Origin: Umezawaea endophytica
GTDB lineage: Bacteria > Actinomycetota > Actinomycetes > Mycobacteriales > Pseudonocardiaceae
Assembly (NCBI RefSeq): GCF_025061645.1
Contig: NZ_JANYMP010000011.1
Span: 186,001-250,000 of the forward strand
Direction: 5' to 3'
DNA: 64,000 nt
Below are positions 37,274-46,833 of the stretch, piece by piece. The notes beneath the pieces were generated by a model, which saw only the letters and a program-made list of their open reading frames with translations, was not told the DNA's origin and searched no databases. How positions within the stretch are numbered: the first letter of the stretch is position 1; each line of letters begins with the position of its first letter. Position numbers and translations under genes: made by a program.

Positions 37274-38393
37274 CCAACAGCTCCTTGAAGCGCTTCGCGA
37301 CCCAGTCGTGGACCGCGTCCGAGACCAGTGTGTCCCCCGCGCGGTGTTCGAACCACCGCCAGTCACAATTGACGTTGACCTCCAGGAAGACGTGGTCCTT
37401 CGCCGTCACCAGGAGGTCGAACGCCGCCACCTCGACCCGCCAGTAGCGGGCTAAGGCGAGGAGCTTGGCGGCCACCGCGTCGGGGACCGCCGTGGGTGTC
37501 ACCCGGACGGCGTCCGGGTCGACCCAGAGCTGGGCCGGGTCGAGCTTGTCGACCTGGTAGGCGATGCACGTCCCGCCGACGACGAACACCCGCAGCTCGG
37601 TCTCGGACGCCAGGTACTGCTGGACGATCACCGGCGCGGACTCGGGGGCGTCGCTGGACCTGCTGGTCTCCAGCGGGCGCGGGAACAGGCCGTGCTGCAC
37701 TCCGGGGCGCGGCTCCAGCAGGTGGCGCCCCGAGGTCTTCACGATGCAGTGCGCGCCACCGGGCCGGGTGCGGCCGGGGCGGGTCGTCACGGCCGTCCGC
37801 GGGATCGTCAGGCCGAACGAGGCCGCGTCGGAGAGCTGCGTGAGCCGGTCGAGGTGGGCCGTGGACCGGGCCGGGTTGACGTGCGCCCAGTCACCGCGGG
37901 TCGCGAGCCAGTTCGACACCGCGCCCCACTGGTCGACGGCGTAGGAGCCCGCCAGCGTCCCCGGCTCGACCGGGAGGGCGGAGAGTTCGAAGTGCCTGCG
38001 CCAGACCAGCACCGGCCGCAGCAGCCACCGGTCCAGCTCGACCAGCGGGGCGTCGGTGTAGATCGTCAGCGGGAGGTCGGTGCAGCGGTCGGCGTCGATG
38101 CGGGCCATCCGGACCCCGCGTTCGGCGAGCGCGATGGAGAGCTCGTTCATCTCCATGTCCGCGCTGCGGGCGAGCACCAGCACGCACGGGACGGGGCTGC
38201 CGTCGCCTTCGTCGACCATGCCCATCCGGTGCACCTGCTCCTGGAAGTCCAGGGTCTTCGGTGGCGAGCGGAAGAGGTAGTTCTGGCCTTGGAGGAGGAG
38301 CGGAGTCGGCTTCACCGGAGTGGGACTCGGTTCCGGCAGGACTCTTACGGCTTCGAGCGGGGGTCTGGAGACCCCCGGCTCGGAAGCGGTCAC
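37254..38393 (-). CDS. TgmB/MvdD-like ATP-grasp peptide ligase
   Basis: A 379-residue protein. The first 75 residues are Pro-rich and look disordered. The rest matches RiPP ATP-grasp maturases: VPCVLVLARSADMEMNELS at the preATP-grasp fold, CIVKTSGRHLLEP for nucleotide binding, PVIVQQYLASETELRVFVVG and HVFLEVNVNCDWRWFEHR for the metal-ATP site. Such enzymes form ester or amide cross-links between Ser/Thr/Lys and Asp/Glu side chains (graspetides), or other peptide bonds. The GTG at 38393 is two bases after the stop of the small peptide gene, so the two are coupled. The product is unknown. Confidence 0.8.
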   Translation of the reverse strand: MTASEPGVSRPPLEAVRVLPEPSPTPVKPTPLLLQGQNYLFRSPPKTLDFQEQVHRMGMVDEGDGSPVPCVLVLARSADMEMNELSIALAERGVRMARIDADRCTDLPLTIYTDAPLVELDRWLLRPVLVWRRHFELSALPVEPGTLAGSYAVDQWGAVSNWLATRGDWAHVNPARSTAHLDRLTQLSDAASFGLTIPRTAVTTRPGRTRPGGAHCIVKTSGRHLLEPRPGVQHGLFPRPLETSRSSDAPESAPVIVQQYLASETELRVFVVGGTCIAYQVDKLDPAQLWVDPDAVRVTPTAVPDAVAAKLLALARYWRVEVAAFDLLVTAKDHVFLEVNVNCDWRWFEHRAGDTLVSDAVHDWVAKRFKELLGAGKGR

Positions 38394-38395
38394 GC

Positions 38396-38518
38396 TCAGT
38401 CGTCTTTCTTGCTTCGGAAACACTTCCCAGCCGTGACGTACTCAGCGGCGTACTCCGCCAAGGCGCGGTCCTCGATCTCACCGCGGCGAAGCTGTGCGGC
38501 CAGCTCCTCAAGGGACAT
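38396..38518 (-). CDS. Candidate RiPP precursor peptide (40 residues)
   Basis: A 40-residue peptide. A helical, acidic leader-like part (MSLEELAAQLRRGEIEDR and EYAAEYV) is followed by a short tail, TAGKCFRSKKDD, with one Thr, one Cys, one Ser, three Lys and two Asp. These are the kinds of residue an ATP-grasp could cross-link. I chose the ATG at 38518 because GAGG stands 8 bases upstream; in-frame ATGs at 38548 and 38641 exist, but the latter lies upstream of a possible promoter. Gene order peptide, ATP-grasp, dehydrogenase on one strand supports a modification pathway. I do not recognise the peptide family. Confidence 0.62.
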   Translation of the reverse strand: MSLEELAAQLRRGEIEDRALAEYAAEYVTAGKCFRSKKDD

Positions 38519-38564
38519 CGCGGTCACCTCTTTCCCCAACACGCGCATCACGCTTTCAGGTGAT

Positions 38565-38604
38565 GCACAAGCAGTAGTCTCGGGTTCACGTAACGCAATG
38601 TCAA
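38565..38604 (-). promoter_or_regulatory. Possible promoter of the RiPP-like cassette
   Basis: On the minus strand TTGACA (38604-38599) is followed after about 17-18 bases by GAGACT, a weak -10. If real, transcription would start near 38,565, which favours the 38518 or 38548 start of the small peptide. The area is AT-richer than average. Confidence 0.35.
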
Positions 38605-38658
38605 GATGAGCGCCCTGAGATTGCTCTATATGGGGGCTCAAGTTACGGCACTAAGCCA

Positions 38659-38710
38659 GACGGGTGTCACCCGACTGCAACCGAACGGCGCAGTGCGTGC
38701 AACACCCGTC
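38659..38710. terminator. Hairpin between ndh and the RiPP-like cassette
   Basis: A 9-bp stem (gacgggtgt / acacccgtc) with a large loop lies just after the ndh stop on the minus strand, separating it from the cassette promoter. Confidence 0.45.
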
Positions 38711-38717
38711 GGCGGAC

Positions 38718-40043
38718 TCAGCTCTGGGACGCGCGGTCGAACTCCGCCTTCGGGTCGTTGATCTGACCCAGTGCGACGACCTCACGACCGTTGACGAACG
38801 CGAGCAGCCAGTCCATGAGAACACGGAACTTGCGGTTGAAGGTGGGCATCTTCGCGACGTGGTAGCCGCGGTGCGCCAGCCAGGCCAGCAGGCCCTTCAT
38901 CTTGATGCCGTAGACGTCCGCGACACCCTTGTACAGGCCGAGACCCGCGACCGAGCCGATGTACTTGTGGAAGTAGTCCTTCTGCTGCTTGCCGCGCAGG
39001 CTGGCCACGAGGTTCGCGACGAGCACCTTGCTCTGCCGCACCGCGTGCTGGGCCGACGGGCTGCACGTCGCCATCGGGTCTTCCTCGGTGCGCGACAGGT
39101 CGGGCACGGCCGAGCAGTCGCCCGCCGACCAGACCCCCGCCAGGCCTTCGACCTGGAGCTTCGCCGTGCAGCGCACCCGGCCGCGCTCGTCGAGCGGCAG
39201 GTCGGTGTTGCGCAGGACCGGGTTCGCCTTGACACCCGCGGTCCAGATGATCGTGTCGCTGTCGAACTCCGTGCCGTCGTCCAGGACGACGTGGCCGTTC
39301 TCCATGGTCTTCACCCTGGTGTCCAGGAAGACCTTCATGCCGCGCTTCTCGAGCTGCTGGACGGTGTAGACGCCCATCTTCTCGCTCACCTCGGGCATGA
39401 CCCGCTTGGTGGCCTCGACCAGCACCCAGTTCATGTCCTCTGGCTTGAGCTGGGTGTAGTAGCGCAGCGCGTAGCGGGCCATGTCCTCCAGCTCCGCCAG
39501 CGTCTCGATGCCCGCGAAGCCACCGCCGATGACGACGAAGCTCAGCAGCCTGCGCCGCACCTCGGGGTCGCGCGTGCTCGCGGCCTGGTCCAGGCGCGAC
39601 AGCACGTGGTTGCGGATGTAGATGGCCTCGCCGATGGTCTTCACGCCGATGCCCTGCTCGGCCAGACCGGGGATGGGCAGCGTGCGGGCGATCGAGCCGA
39701 GCGCGTTGACCAGCACGTCGTACTCGATCGTCTCGACGTGGCCGTCGGCGGTCTCGAGGGTGACGGACTTGCTCGCGTGCTCGATCCGCGTCACGCGGCC
39801 GGTGACGACGTGGCAGCGGTTGAGGACCTTGCGGAGGGGCACGACCACGTGGCGGGGCTCGATCGAGCCCGCGGCCGCCTCCGGGAGGAAGGGCTGGTAG
39901 GTCATGTGAGGCTGCGGGTCGACAACGGTCACCGACGCCTCACCGGAACGCAGTTTCTTCTGCAACCCCAGCGCGGTGTACATACCGACGTACCCACCGC
40001 CGACGATGACGATCCTCGTGGGTTGCGACTTCACAGCAGCCAT
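38718..40043 (-). CDS. ndh: Type II NADH:quinone oxidoreductase
   Basis: A 441-residue flavoprotein that passes electrons from NADH to menaquinone without pumping protons. The FAD motif RIVIVGGGYVGMYTALGL is at the N-terminus; the NADH motif is FVVIGGGFAGIETLAELEDM; TIIWTAGVKANPVL and VWSAGDCSAVPDL are typical. The C-terminal amphipathic part (KGLLAWLAHRGYHVAKM) binds the membrane. I chose the ATG at 40043 (MAAVKSQPTRIVIVGGG); a 20-residue upstream extension is unlike the family. Confidence 0.93.
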   Translation of the reverse strand: MAAVKSQPTRIVIVGGGYVGMYTALGLQKKLRSGEASVTVVDPQPHMTYQPFLPEAAAGSIEPRHVVVPLRKVLNRCHVVTGRVTRIEHASKSVTLETADGHVETIEYDVLVNALGSIARTLPIPGLAEQGIGVKTIGEAIYIRNHVLSRLDQAASTRDPEVRRRLLSFVVIGGGFAGIETLAELEDMARYALRYYTQLKPEDMNWVLVEATKRVMPEVSEKMGVYTVQQLEKRGMKVFLDTRVKTMENGHVVLDDGTEFDSDTIIWTAGVKANPVLRNTDLPLDERGRVRCTAKLQVEGLAGVWSAGDCSAVPDLSRTEEDPMATCSPSAQHAVRQSKVLVANLVASLRGKQQKDYFHKYIGSVAGLGLYKGVADVYGIKMKGLLAWLAHRGYHVAKMPTFNRKFRVLMDWLLAFVNGREVVALGQINDPKAEFDRASQS

Positions 40044-40214
40044 ACGCACATGGTCGCACCGGAACCCCCGGATCCGCGCGTCCGAAAGGCCCGTTGTGAC
40101 CACGGTCGCCGGGTGATCGCGAACACTCCGCGCGCTGACCTGGGAGAAGGGTCCGCGGTCGGTATAACCGCTGAGAGGATCGATCCAGTAGCTCAGCTTC
40201 GGCTGAGGTGATCC

Positions 40215-41099
40215 TCAGGTTTTCGGACGGGTGAGGACGACCGCCGCGGCGGCCAGCGCGGCGGCCGTCAGGAGGCCCACCACCTCCACGACGGGCTCGG
40301 TGCCGCCGCTCGGGAGCACAGCGGTTACCCCCACAAGGGTGAAAGTCAGGACCTGGGTGAGCGCGAACCTGCGGGCCGGTCTCCTCAGCGCGCCCAGGTG
40401 CAGGCGGGACCTCGGCGGGACCAGGGCCGTGATGGCGCACGTGGTGTGGAAGAGGTGCAGCAGGACGACCAGTGCCAGGACCGACGGCCGGAAGGGGCCG
40501 CCATCGGTGAAGACGAGGGTGGCGGCGGCGAAGCCGATCACCAGTGCCGGGGCCGCCGAGGCCGGGACGGTGACGGCGGCGGCGGAGACGAGGGCGAAGA
40601 GGACCAGCGAGACGCCCTGGACACCGTTCGCCGCCAGCAGCAGGCCCACGGCGGTGCAGGTCAGCGCGGACACCAGGCGCAGGGTCCAGGCCGGGAGGCC
40701 CGCGGGCAGGTGGACGGGGAGGGCCGCCGGGCCGGACGGGTCCGTCGGACCGGTCTCGTCCCTCGGATCGGGCTGGTCCGTCGGGCCTGGCTGAGCGGTT
40801 GAACCGGCCTCGACCGCCGGGCTGGCCTGGATCGCCGGACGTGCCTGGTCTGCCAGGGCCGTCGAACCGGTCTGACCCGTCGAACCAGCCTCGACCGCCG
40901 GACCTGCCTGACCCGCCGAAAGTGCCTGGCCTGCCGGGCCCGCCAGGGCTGCCGAGCCGGACTGGCCTGTCGGGCCGGTCTCGATCGCCGGACCCGCCTG
41001 GCCTGCCGGACCCGCCAGGCCCGTCGAACCAGCCTCGACCACTGGGCCGGTCTCGTCCGTCGGACCGCCCCCGTCCGTCGATCCGGTGTGGTTCGTCAT
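40215..41099 (-). CDS. Membrane protein with collagen-like low-complexity N-terminus
   Basis: A 294-residue protein. Residues 1-135 are a degenerate Gly/Pro/Ala/Thr repeat (units like GSTGLAGPAGQAGPA and GPTDQPDPRDETGPT). Residues 140-290 contain about six hydrophobic helices (LRLVSALTCTAVGLLLAANG, SVLALVVLLHLFHTTCAITA and a C-terminal pair). The ATG overlaps the DUF58 stop (ATGA), so it ends the MoxR-DUF58 operon. I do not recognise the family. The repetitive arm faces the N-terminal side and may be cytoplasmic or extracellular; topology is not clear. Confidence 0.75.
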   Translation of the reverse strand: MTNHTGSTDGGGPTDETGPVVEAGSTGLAGPAGQAGPAIETGPTGQSGSAALAGPAGQALSAGQAGPAVEAGSTGQTGSTALADQARPAIQASPAVEAGSTAQPGPTDQPDPRDETGPTDPSGPAALPVHLPAGLPAWTLRLVSALTCTAVGLLLAANGVQGVSLVLFALVSAAAVTVPASAAPALVIGFAAATLVFTDGGPFRPSVLALVVLLHLFHTTCAITALVPPRSRLHLGALRRPARRFALTQVLTFTLVGVTAVLPSGGTEPVVEVVGLLTAAALAAAAVVLTRPKT

Positions 41100-42414
41100 C
41101 GGACCACCGGGCGTCCCGGTCGGTTGGCCCGGCGGAGGGTGGCCGCCACCGAGTGGCCGCGTTCGTCCCAGGGGACCACCGCGATGCCGTGCTGCTTCAT
41201 GGCCTCCAGCCTGGTGCGCTGCTCCAGGGTGATGACGCGCAGCGCGCCCTCCCCCCACGGCGTTTCCTCGTCCGGGCGGAGGTCCGGTGGGAGCACGTCC
41301 ACGGCCAGGACGAGGCTGCCGCGGCGGGCGGCCTGGACGGCCACCTCCACCACGTGGTCGTCCAGGAACGGCGACAGGACCACCACCAGGGCTCCGTGGG
41401 GGACGCGGTGCAGGGACGGGCGGGGTGCCCAGCCCGCCGCGCGGGCGCAGACGACGAGCTGGTTGCGCAGCCTGAGGAGCTGGCGTCGGCCGATGCCGGG
41501 GCGGACGCCCAACTGGGGGCGGCCCAGGTCGGCCAGGCCGACGCGGTCGCCCTGCCGCAGGTAGCCGGCGGCCAGCGAGGCCGCCGCGCGGACGGCGGTG
41601 TCGAGGCTGCCGCCGGGCCTCGACGTGCGGCCCGCGTGGCCGGTGGACCAGTCCGCCACCCGGCTGCCCAGGTCCAGGCGGGTGTCCAGGGCCAGGACGA
41701 CGTCGGCGTCGGCCTCGGCGTGGTGTTCGCGGACGTGCAGGACGGGGCTGCGCAGGGAGACCCGCCAGTCGATGCGGCGCAGGCGGTCGCCCGCCTGGAA
41801 CGCGCGGATGTCGCGCAGCTCGGTCGAGTCGCCGGGGCGGCGGGTGCGGTGGACGCCCACCAGTCCGGCGGCGCGGGCGGGCAGCAGGCCCGCCGGGAGC
41901 GCGTCCACCGGGGGGAGGACCACGCGGCCGCGTTCCACGCCGACGACCGGGCCGTGGACCAGCAGGCCGTCCGGACCGGCGAACAGGTGGTCGGCGCGCA
42001 GGTCCACGCCCTCGCCCCAGGCCTCGCGGCGGAGCTTCACCACGATCGGGCCGCTGGTGGCGGGCAGCAGGTGCACCGGACCGAGGTCGCCCGCCGTGCC
42101 GGGGGCGGGCAGGCGGACGGCCAGGAACTCCGCGCCCTCGGCCGGGTCCACGTCGACACCGGTGGTCGCCGAGCCGGGCTCGGCCGTGCGCGGCAGGGGG
42201 CGGACGGTGACGGTGGGGACGCCCCGGACCCGGACGGCCAGCGCGAAGAGGGCCGAGACGAGGAAGGGGGCGCCGAGCAGGACCAGCTCGACCTTGTGCA
42301 GCAGTCCGCCCAGCACGGGCAGCGCCACGCCGAGCAGGACGGCGCGGCCGTACGCGTCGGTGGCGCGCCACCCGCCTTCGCGGGTGAACGCCGCCCTGAT
42401 CCGGTCCGCCCGGC

Positions 42415-42418
<4 letters not shown>
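41096..42418 (-). CDS. DUF58 protein (MoxR-associated, vWA-like)
   Basis: A 440-residue protein. Two hydrophobic helices near residues 20-60 (AVLLGVALPVLGGLLHKVEL onward) are followed by a beta-rich region. The DUF58 signature is TELRDIRAFQAGDRLRRIDW with SLRSPVLHVREHHAEAD. A vWA-like segment with ADVVLALDTRLDLG follows. GTG start overlaps the moxR stop by 4 bases. With MoxR AAA+ and DUF4129 proteins it forms a chaperone-like envelope module of unknown client. Confidence 0.87.
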
Positions 42419-43385
<967 letters not shown>

Positions 43386-43389
<4 letters not shown>

Positions 43390-43850
43390 AGGTCCTCCAG
43401 TCGGTCAAGCACCTCGGCCAGTGCGCGGGGGTTCGGCATGGTGGCGTCCGGGTCGGTGAGCAGCCGGTAGGCGGTGTCACCGAGGAGGGGGCGGCCTTCG
43501 GCCAGCGTCGCGACGCCGCGCTGCCGGAGCCGGGCCTCGGCCAGCGCCCGCAGCCTCGGCCGGACGCGCGAGGTGAAGCGGTCGTGGTCGCGGGACGCCT
43601 CGTCGAGGCGGCTCGCCAACGTCGAGGCCACGACGGACGTGGCGCCCGACGAGTGGGCCGGGAGCGGTGACCAGGCGATGTCCGTGGCGCGGGGCAGGCG
43701 GGCGAGGAGCAGGACGAGCGCGGCGACCGGCAGCGCGACCACCACCGCCCACTCGACGGGGGCTCCCAGCCTGACCAGCCCGAACCCGGCGACCGCTCCG
43801 ACGGCCAGCGCGAGCAGCGCGGCCTTGAGCAGGCCCACCAGCGGCGTCAC
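43386..43850 (-). CDS. Small two-helix membrane protein of the moxR operon
   Basis: A 154-residue protein. Two adjacent transmembrane helices (LLKAALLALAVGAVAGFGLV and VEWAVVVALPVAALVLLLA) are followed by a cytoplasmic helical domain with RVRPRLRALAEARLRQRG and a C-terminal LEDL. A similar protein stands between DUF4129 and MoxR genes in many actinobacteria. Function unknown. Both ends overlap neighbours by four bases. Confidence 0.8.
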
Positions 43851-44518
43851 GGGCGGTCCAGGCAGGCCACGACGCGCTCCAGCGCGTCGGCGGCGGCCTC
43901 GGCGTCACGGGTGGTCACCTGGTCGGGCGCGCCGAACCGGGCGCGCTGGTAGAGCCCGCGCAACGTCGCCGCGGCAGCGGTGTCCACCTCGTACCGGGTC
44001 AGCAGCGCGCCGGTGAACTCCGTCGGCGTCTCGTGGTCCCGCCGGGGTGCGCCGCTGGACGCGGCGGCCTGCTCCAGGTTCAGCCACGCCGCCACGACGG
44101 CGTCCGACGGCGGCCCGGTCGGCCGTCCCCGCAGCTCCGCGAGCGCCTTGCGCGCGCCGGTCAGCAGCACCTCGGTACCGAGCCGTCCGTCCTCGTCGTC
44201 AGCGGCGGCCGCGACCACCGACGACGCCTCCGCCCGGACGCGCTTGCGGTGCGGACCGAGCATCAGCACCACCGCGCCGAGCGACAGCACCACCAGCACG
44301 CACAGCACCACGACCAGCAGGGCCACCAACGACCCGCCGACGACGCCCACGACCCCTTCGGCCGCCGAGTCCTCGGCGGCCGCGGCGGTCTCGGCAGCGG
44401 GCACGTCAGGCGCCTGCAACGTGCCGTCGTAGACGATCGGCGAGTTCCCGCGCGCCGCGAGCGCGACGAGCACGAGCGCCGCGCCGGCCAGGAGCGGCAC
44501 CAGCCACCGGGTCCTCAT
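43847..44518 (-). CDS. DUF4129-domain membrane protein
   Basis: A 223-residue protein. It has an N-terminal signal-anchor (RWLVPLLAGAALVLVALAAR), an extracytoplasmic Ala-rich segment, a second helix (GSLVALLVVVLCVLVVLSLG) and a C-terminal DUF4129 domain with RRDHETPTEFTGALLTRY and AAATLRGLYQRARFG. It heads the DUF4129-(two-helix)-MoxR-DUF58 operon. The ATG at 44518 is used; the frame is open further upstream but gives no signal. The module is common in actinobacteria; some relatives act in transglutaminase-linked envelope systems. Confidence 0.85.
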   Translation of the reverse strand: MRTRWLVPLLAGAALVLVALAARGNSPIVYDGTLQAPDVPAAETAAAAEDSAAEGVVGVVGGSLVALLVVVLCVLVVLSLGAVVLMLGPHRKRVRAEASSVVAAAADDEDGRLGTEVLLTGARKALAELRGRPTGPPSDAVVAAWLNLEQAAASSGAPRRDHETPTEFTGALLTRYEVDTAAAATLRGLYQRARFGAPDQVTTRDAEAAADALERVVACLDRP

Positions 44519-44585
44519 CCGCCAAGGATGCACGTCCCCCTCCCCCGACGCCCGCGTTTTACCGGGGAACACACACCCGGGCGGC

Positions 44586-45281
44586 TCATCCCCGCACGGC
44601 CGCCGCCCGGCGCAGCACGTCCTCCACCATCGCCTGCGTGAGCCTCCCGGTGAACGTGTTCTGCTGGCTCACGTGGAAGCAGCCGAACACGTGCAGCGGT
44701 TCGCCCCCGTCGTGCGCGGGCAGGACGAGCTCGACGCCGTGGCCGAACTTCGGGCGCGGGCGGGGCACGGTCCAGAACGCGGTGAGGATCGGCAGCAGCG
44801 CCTGCCAGCCGAAGCCGCCGAGCACCACGACCGCGCGCAGCGTCGGCCGGAGCAGGTCGAGTTCGCGGACCAGCCAGGGGCGGCAGTTGTCGCGTTCCTC
44901 GGGGGTCGGCTTGTTCTCCGGCGGCGCGCACTTCACCGGTGCGGTGATGCGGGTGCCGTACAGCTCCAGGCCGTCGCCCAGGTGGTGCGCGGTCGGCTGG
45001 GAGGCCAGGCCGACGGCGTGCATGGCGGCGTAGAGGACCTCGCCGGAGCGGTCTCCGGTGAACATCCGGCCGGTGCGGTTGGCGCCGTGCGCGGCCGGGG
45101 CGAGGCCGACGACGGCCAGGTGCGCGTCGGCGGGACCGAAGCCGGGGACCGGACGGCCCCAGTACTCCTCGTCGCGGAACGCGGCCCGCTTCACCCGTGC
45201 CACCTCCTCGCGCCACGCGACCAGGCGCGGGCACGCGCGGCACGTGGTGACCTCCGCGTCGAGCCGATCAAGAGCGAGCAC
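44586..45281 (-). CDS. udgB: Family 5 uracil-DNA glycosylase (UdgB)
   Basis: A 231-residue iron-sulfur DNA repair enzyme that removes uracil and deaminated bases. Fe-S Cys appear as TTCRACPRLVAWREE at the N-terminus, then APVKCAPPENKPT and ERDNCRPWL. Motif 1 is GLAPAAHGANRTGRMFTGDR, the exact UdgB form (no catalytic Asp/Asn as in families 1 and 4). The late motif is FGCFHVSQQNTFTGRLT. The GTG at 45281 follows GGAGGAG. It is divergent from the S10-type peptidase with only 30 bases between starts. Confidence 0.92.
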   Translation of the reverse strand: MLALDRLDAEVTTCRACPRLVAWREEVARVKRAAFRDEEYWGRPVPGFGPADAHLAVVGLAPAAHGANRTGRMFTGDRSGEVLYAAMHAVGLASQPTAHHLGDGLELYGTRITAPVKCAPPENKPTPEERDNCRPWLVRELDLLRPTLRAVVVLGGFGWQALLPILTAFWTVPRPRPKFGHGVELVLPAHDGGEPLHVFGCFHVSQQNTFTGRLTQAMVEDVLRRAAAVRG

Positions 45282-45311
45282 TCCACTCCTCCTCGAACGT
45301 AGGGTTCGACC

Positions 45312-46790
45312 ATGACCGACAAGGACAACGGCGAGACCGAGGACGACAAGAAGGACGAGAAGGACATCCCTTCCGACGACCTCGTCACCGCCCAGCACAG
45401 CATCACCGTCAAACGGCGCAAGCTGAACTACACCACCACGACCGGCCGCGTCGTGCTGCGCCGGGAGGTGCTCACCGAGGGCAAGTTCGACGGCCACCAG
45501 CCCAAGGCCGAGGTCTTCATGACCACGTACACGCTGGACGGGGCCGACCCGAAGGCGCGGCCGGTGACGTTCGCGTTCAACGGCGGCCCCGGCTCGTCGA
45601 GCGTGTGGCTGCACCTGGGCCTGCTCGGCCCGCGCCGGGTCGTGTCCGGTGACGTCGGCGAGCTGACGCCGCCGCCGTACGAGCTGGCCGACAACGCCGA
45701 AACCCTGTTGGCGCACAGCGACCTCGTCTTCATCGACCCGGTGTCCACCGGCTACTCCCGCGCGGTGAAGGGCGAGAAGCCCGGCGAGTACCACGGCTTC
45801 CAGGGCGACATCGAGTCCGTCGGCGAGGTGATCCGGCTGTGGACCTCGCGCAACGGCCGGTGGATGTCGCCGAAGTTCCTCGCCGGCGAGTCGTACGGCA
45901 CGCTGCGCGCGGCGGGCCTCGCCGAGCACCTCCAGTCCCGGTACGGCATGTACCTCAACGGCCTGATGCTGATCTCGTCCGTCCTGGACTTCACCACGCT
46001 GGACTTCAACGAGAACAACGACGTCCCGTACGCCCTGTTCCTGCCGACGTACGCGGCCATCGCCCACTACCACGGCCTGCACGGCGACCGGGAGCTGGCG
46101 GACGTGCTCGCCGAGGCGGAGGAGTTCGCGGCGCGCGACTACCCGTGGGCGCTGAACCGCGGCCACCGGCTCACCGAGGAGGAGCGCGCGGACGTCGTCA
46201 CCCGGCTCGCCGCGATCACCGGGCTGTCCGAGGACTACGTGGACCGGGTGGACCTGCGCGTCGAGCACGTCCGCTTCTTCACCGAGCTGCTGCGCCACCA
46301 GCGCCGGATCGTCGGCAGGCTCGACGGCCGGTTCACGAGCTGGGACGCGGACTACGGCCAGGAGCTGATGTCCGAGGACGCGTCGTACGCGGCGATCCTG
46401 GGGCCGTACGCGGCGGCGCTGAACCACTACGTGCGGGCCGAGCTGGAGTACTCGAACGACCTGCCGTACGAGATCATCGCGCGGACCGTGCACCCGTGGT
46501 CCTACAAGGAGTTCGAGGGCCGCGCGGTGTCCGTCACGGCGAAGCTGTCGGCCGCGATGCGCGCCAACCCGCACCTGAAGGTGCACGTGGCGTTCGGCTA
46601 CCACGACGGCGCGACGGCGTACTACGCGTCCGAGCACGTGCTGGCGCACCTGGCGATCCCGGCCGAGCTGCGGGAGAACATCGAGTCGGCGTACTACCCG
46701 GCGGGCCACATGATGTACGTGCACGAGCCGTCGCGCGTGCAGCAGTCGAAGGACCTGGCGGACTTCGTGAAGTCCGCGTCGAACCGCTGA
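45312..46790 (+). CDS. S10-family serine carboxypeptidase-like peptidase
   Basis: A 492-residue alpha/beta hydrolase of peptidase family S10. The catalytic Ser is in FLAGESYGTLRAAG, Asp in VAFGYHDGATAY and His in YYPAGHMMYVHE; the oxyanion region is FAFNGGPGSSSVWLHLG. There is no signal peptide; the N-terminus is very acidic and Lys-rich, so the enzyme is probably cytosolic. Together with the convergent opp operon it could digest imported peptides (inference). Confidence 0.9.
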   Translation: MTDKDNGETEDDKKDEKDIPSDDLVTAQHSITVKRRKLNYTTTTGRVVLRREVLTEGKFDGHQPKAEVFMTTYTLDGADPKARPVTFAFNGGPGSSSVWLHLGLLGPRRVVSGDVGELTPPPYELADNAETLLAHSDLVFIDPVSTGYSRAVKGEKPGEYHGFQGDIESVGEVIRLWTSRNGRWMSPKFLAGESYGTLRAAGLAEHLQSRYGMYLNGLMLISSVLDFTTLDFNENNDVPYALFLPTYAAIAHYHGLHGDRELADVLAEAEEFAARDYPWALNRGHRLTEEERADVVTRLAAITGLSEDYVDRVDLRVEHVRFFTELLRHQRRIVGRLDGRFTSWDADYGQELMSEDASYAAILGPYAAALNHYVRAELEYSNDLPYEIIARTVHPWSYKEFEGRAVSVTAKLSAAMRANPHLKVHVAFGYHDGATAYYASEHVLAHLAIPAELRENIESAYYPAGHMMYVHEPSRVQQSKDLADFVKSASNR

Positions 46791-46795
46791 CCGGA

Positions 46796-46827
46796 CGGGG
46801 GCGGCCGGTGCGGACCGGGCGCCCCCG
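46796..46827. terminator. Bidirectional terminator between the peptidase and oppF
   Basis: The outer 8-bp stem cgggggcg/cgcccccg encloses an inner CCGGT/ACCGG stem. It lies between the convergent peptidase and opp operon ends. Confidence 0.7.
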
Positions 46828-46833
46828 ACGGGG

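Noticed and set aside
38519-38641. Longer form of the small peptide starting at 38641, which would contain a TTA codon
   Set aside because: A TTGACA box lies inside this extension and the better ribosome site is before 38518, so I did not use it. It remains possible.
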